Below, piece by piece: positions 5,754 through 6,506 of a DNA stretch of 6,506 nt (positions are counted from its first letter, which is position 1; the number at the start of each line of letters is the position of its first letter). The position numbers and the translations under genes are program-made. This DNA is from Treponema sp. (GTDB lineage: Bacteria > Spirochaetota > Spirochaetia > Treponematales > Treponemataceae). The notes below the pieces were generated by a model. That model made no database searches and was not told the DNA's origin. It was given only the letters and a program-made list of their open reading frames with translations. The stretch lies in assembly GCA_024691265.1 (NCBI GenBank), contig JAILNT010000382.1:1-6506 (forward strand), in the 5' to 3' direction.

Positions 5754-5766
5754 TGTTTTCCCTAAC

Positions 5767-5794
5767 TGAAGTTTTACATTTTACTAAGACTTCA
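5767..5794 (-). promoter_or_regulatory. Hairpin or dyad just upstream of azlC ribosome site
   Basis: TGAAGTTTTA (5767-5776) pairs with TAAGACTTCA (5785-5794) over 10 bp with one G-T wobble, around an 8-nt loop. On the minus strand it ends 3 nt before the AGGGA ribosome site. The TAAAAT in its middle, with TTTTCA 16 bp upstream, could also be a -10 element, in which case the repeat would be a DNA operator over the promoter. Confidence 0.4.
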
Positions 5795-6105
5795 TTAATT
5801 GAAAATATATTAATATCTATTCAGAATATCTAATTAAAAAAATAAAAGCAACAACAGATTTTTAAGATATTAAAAAATTCTTATAAGTGTTAGTTGATAT
5901 TTTTTATGTCTATATAGCTAAAAAGAACAGAAGTTACAATTTTTTTTCAAATTTCGCAATATTCGCTCATTACAAGCATGAAATTGGTTCAGACGTAAAA
6001 TTACTCATATTTTTGATTTAACTTCAACAGCGAGGCTATAAACGCCTATAAACGTAAAAAACAGAGCATAATATAAAGCAAAAAAACTAAACGTATAATT
6101 GAGTG
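5795..6105. other. Gene-free AT-rich region between azlC and the iteron region
   Basis: No reading frame with a plausible start and protein-like sequence was found on either strand. The only structure seen is a short direct repeat, CTATAAACG at 6036-6044 and again at 6046-6054 (10-bp period), with an AGGC/GCCT mini-dyad across the first copy. The region may hold the azlC promoter and part of the origin. Confidence 0.5.
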
Positions 6106-6127
6106 TTTGTAAAAAGTGCTATTTTTT
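6106..6127 (+). repeat. Degenerate outlying iteron copy
   Basis: The first 13 bases (TTTGTAAAAAGTG) are identical to the iterons at 6259-6440, and 18 of 22 positions agree with copy R1. Its 3' half has been replaced by the left arm of the hairpin at 6118-6145. Confidence 0.6.
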
Positions 6128-6145
6128 TCGGATTAAAAAAATAGC
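6118..6145. terminator. Strong stem-loop at left edge of the origin region
   Basis: GCTATTTTTTT (6118-6128) pairs perfectly with AAAAAAATAGC (6135-6145) around a 6-nt loop CGGATT. On the + strand TTTTA follows the stem; on the minus strand ACTTTTTAC follows. It may be a bidirectional terminator isolating the origin from azlC transcription, or an origin hairpin. Confidence 0.5.
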
Positions 6146-6152
6146 TTTTATC

Positions 6153-6161
6153 GGTGGATAA
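6153..6161 (-). promoter_or_regulatory. Near-consensus DnaA box
   Basis: GGTGGATAA on the + strand is the complement of TTATCCACC, one base from the DnaA box TTATCCACA. It lies at the left end of an AT-rich stretch and opposite the perfect box at 6482-6490. Confidence 0.45.
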
Positions 6162-6210
6162 GTATAAAAAATAGTTATAAAATATAAAAATAAAGTTGAT
6201 AAAAATTGAC
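6160..6210. other. Very AT-rich stretch, candidate duplex-unwinding element
   Basis: This segment is nearly all A and T with only a few G residues, rich in ATAAAA runs, and sits between the DnaA-like box and the first (inverted) iteron. AT-rich tracts in this position serve for strand opening in iteron origins. The whole window is AT-rich, so the assignment rests on position. Confidence 0.4.
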
Positions 6211-6212
6211 TG

Positions 6213-6234
6213 CAAAAAGCTCACATATTACAAA
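6213..6234 (-). repeat. Inverted iteron copy
   Basis: Read on the minus strand this 22-mer agrees with iteron R1 at 19 of 22 positions, including GTGAGCTTTTT. The final G instead of C also occurs in R7, and the two other differences are in the A-tract. Its orientation is opposite to the main array. Confidence 0.75.
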
Positions 6235-6258
6235 AAATGAAAAGTGAAAGAAAATCGT

Positions 6259-6302
6259 TTTGTAAAAAGTGAGCTTTTTCTTTGTAAAAAGTGAGACTTT
6301 TG
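6259..6302 (+). repeat. Two tandem 22-bp iterons (R1, R2)
   Basis: R1 is 6259-6280 and R2 is 6281-6302. Both begin TTTGTAAAAAGTGAG. R1 ends CTTTTTC and R2 ends ACTTTTG. They lie immediately upstream of the -35 of the promoter at 6303-6331. Confidence 0.95.
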
Positions 6303-6331
6303 TTGACAGTACAAATGAAAATCACTATATT
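6303..6331 (+). promoter_or_regulatory. Strong sigma-70 promoter embedded between iteron blocks
   Basis: A perfect -35 TTGACA (6303-6308) is followed after 17 bp by TATATT (6326-6331, five of six). It exactly occupies the 28-bp break between iterons R2 and R3 and points right, off the window. Transcription would start near 6338, inside R3. It probably drives a replication initiator gene beyond the window, repressed when the initiator binds the flanking iterons. Confidence 0.75.
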
Positions 6332-6440
6332 TTGTAAAAGTTGAGCTTTTTCTTTGTAAAAAGTGAGTTTTTATTTTGTAAAAGTTGAGCTTTTTCTTTG
6401 TAAAAAGTGAGTTTTTTCTTTGTAAAAGTTGAGCTTTTTG
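6331..6440 (+). repeat. Five perfect-period tandem 22-bp iterons (R3-R7)
   Basis: The copies are 6331-6352, 6353-6374, 6375-6396, 6397-6418 and 6419-6440, with no spacer between them. R3, R5 and R7 begin TTTGTAAAAGTTGAG and end CTTTTT plus C or G. R4 and R6 begin TTTGTAAAAAGTGAG and continue with T-runs. The two forms strictly alternate, so the block also reads as a 44-bp repeat. Such closely spaced direct repeats of about two helical turns are typical binding sites of plasmid Rep proteins. Confidence 0.95.
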
Positions 6441-6447
6441 AAAACTG

Positions 6448-6475
6448 TATTTGCTCTATATAAGATAAGCAAATA
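6448..6475. promoter_or_regulatory. Inverted repeat between iterons and DnaA box
   Basis: TATTTGCT (6448-6455) pairs with AGCAAATA (6468-6475), a perfect 8-bp inverted repeat with a 12-bp AT-rich centre. It lies in the presumed leader of the gene to the right, so it could be an operator, an RNA hairpin, or a site for a dimeric form of the initiator. Confidence 0.5.
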
Positions 6476-6481
6476 TAATAG

Positions 6482-6490
6482 TTATCCACA
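6482..6490 (+). promoter_or_regulatory. Perfect DnaA box
   Basis: TTATCCACA matches the consensus DnaA binding site at all nine positions. Its position 42 bp after the last iteron is what an iteron-type origin needing host DnaA would show. Confidence 0.8.
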
Positions 6491-6506
6491 ACCTATATAA
6501 ATATAT

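Larger units (their letters stand above)
6106..6506 (+). other. Probable iteron-type replication origin (plasmid or chromid), right end truncated
   Basis: The region combines nine iteron copies (seven direct, one inverted, one degenerate), an AT-rich tract, one perfect and one near-perfect DnaA box, and a strong outward promoter within the array. Together these are the hallmarks of theta-replicating, Rep-dependent origins. No initiator gene, start codon or ribosome site is visible before the window ends. Without the Rep gene, a prophage origin or an array for some other DNA-binding protein cannot be excluded. Confidence 0.7.

Noticed and set aside
6259..6440. CRISPR array
   Set aside because: The repeats abut with no unique spacers and contain the same sequence end to end; no cas genes are present. 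Iterons explain them better.

Overview
This is a strongly AT-rich window. It suggests an anaerobic or oxygen-sensitive low-GC bacterium. A superoxide reductase of the desulfoferrodoxin type and a fermentative L-lactate dehydrogenase fit an anaerobe with mixed-acid or lactate fermentation. Shine-Dalgarno sites are of the AGGAGG type and several promoters look like sigma-70 promoters. From sequence alone I cannot decide between a Clostridia-type Firmicute and a Treponema-like spirochaete.

Layout, left to right. Positions 3-89 are the C-terminus of a gene with a YwqK/MORN-like repeat, cut by the window edge. Next comes a + strand gene for a small membrane protein with a RanBP2-type zinc finger (211-633); its best ribosome site and ATG (161-177) are followed by an in-frame stop after five codons. 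A stem-loop at 681-724 separates this from a long series of minus-strand genes. In transcription order from the right, those genes are azlC-azlD (branched-chain amino-acid exporter), a calcineurin-like phosphoesterase, ldh, a GNAT acetyltransferase plus an unknown basic-tailed protein, a pyridoxamine-phosphate-oxidase-like flavoprotein, and desulfoferrodoxin. Most of these units have a recognisable promoter and several have an intrinsic terminator, so the region is a string of short transcription units rather than one operon. The flavoprotein promoter carries a perfect 18-bp dyad in its -35/-10 spacer.

The last 750 bases have no gene. The final 400 look like a replication origin of the iteron type. 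There are seven direct copies of a 22-bp repeat (two, a 28-bp gap, then five in exact tandem), one inverted copy, one degenerate copy, an AT-rich stretch, a perfect DnaA box (TTATCCACA, 6482-6490) and a near-perfect one (6153-6161). A very good + strand promoter (TTGACA, 17 bp, TATATT) occupies the 28-bp gap and points off the right edge. This is how an autoregulated rep gene is arranged in plasmids and chromids, so the metabolic genes here may be carried by an extrachromosomal replicon. The rep gene itself is not in the window. The five tandem iterons alternate between two sequence subtypes, giving a 44-bp higher-order repeat.
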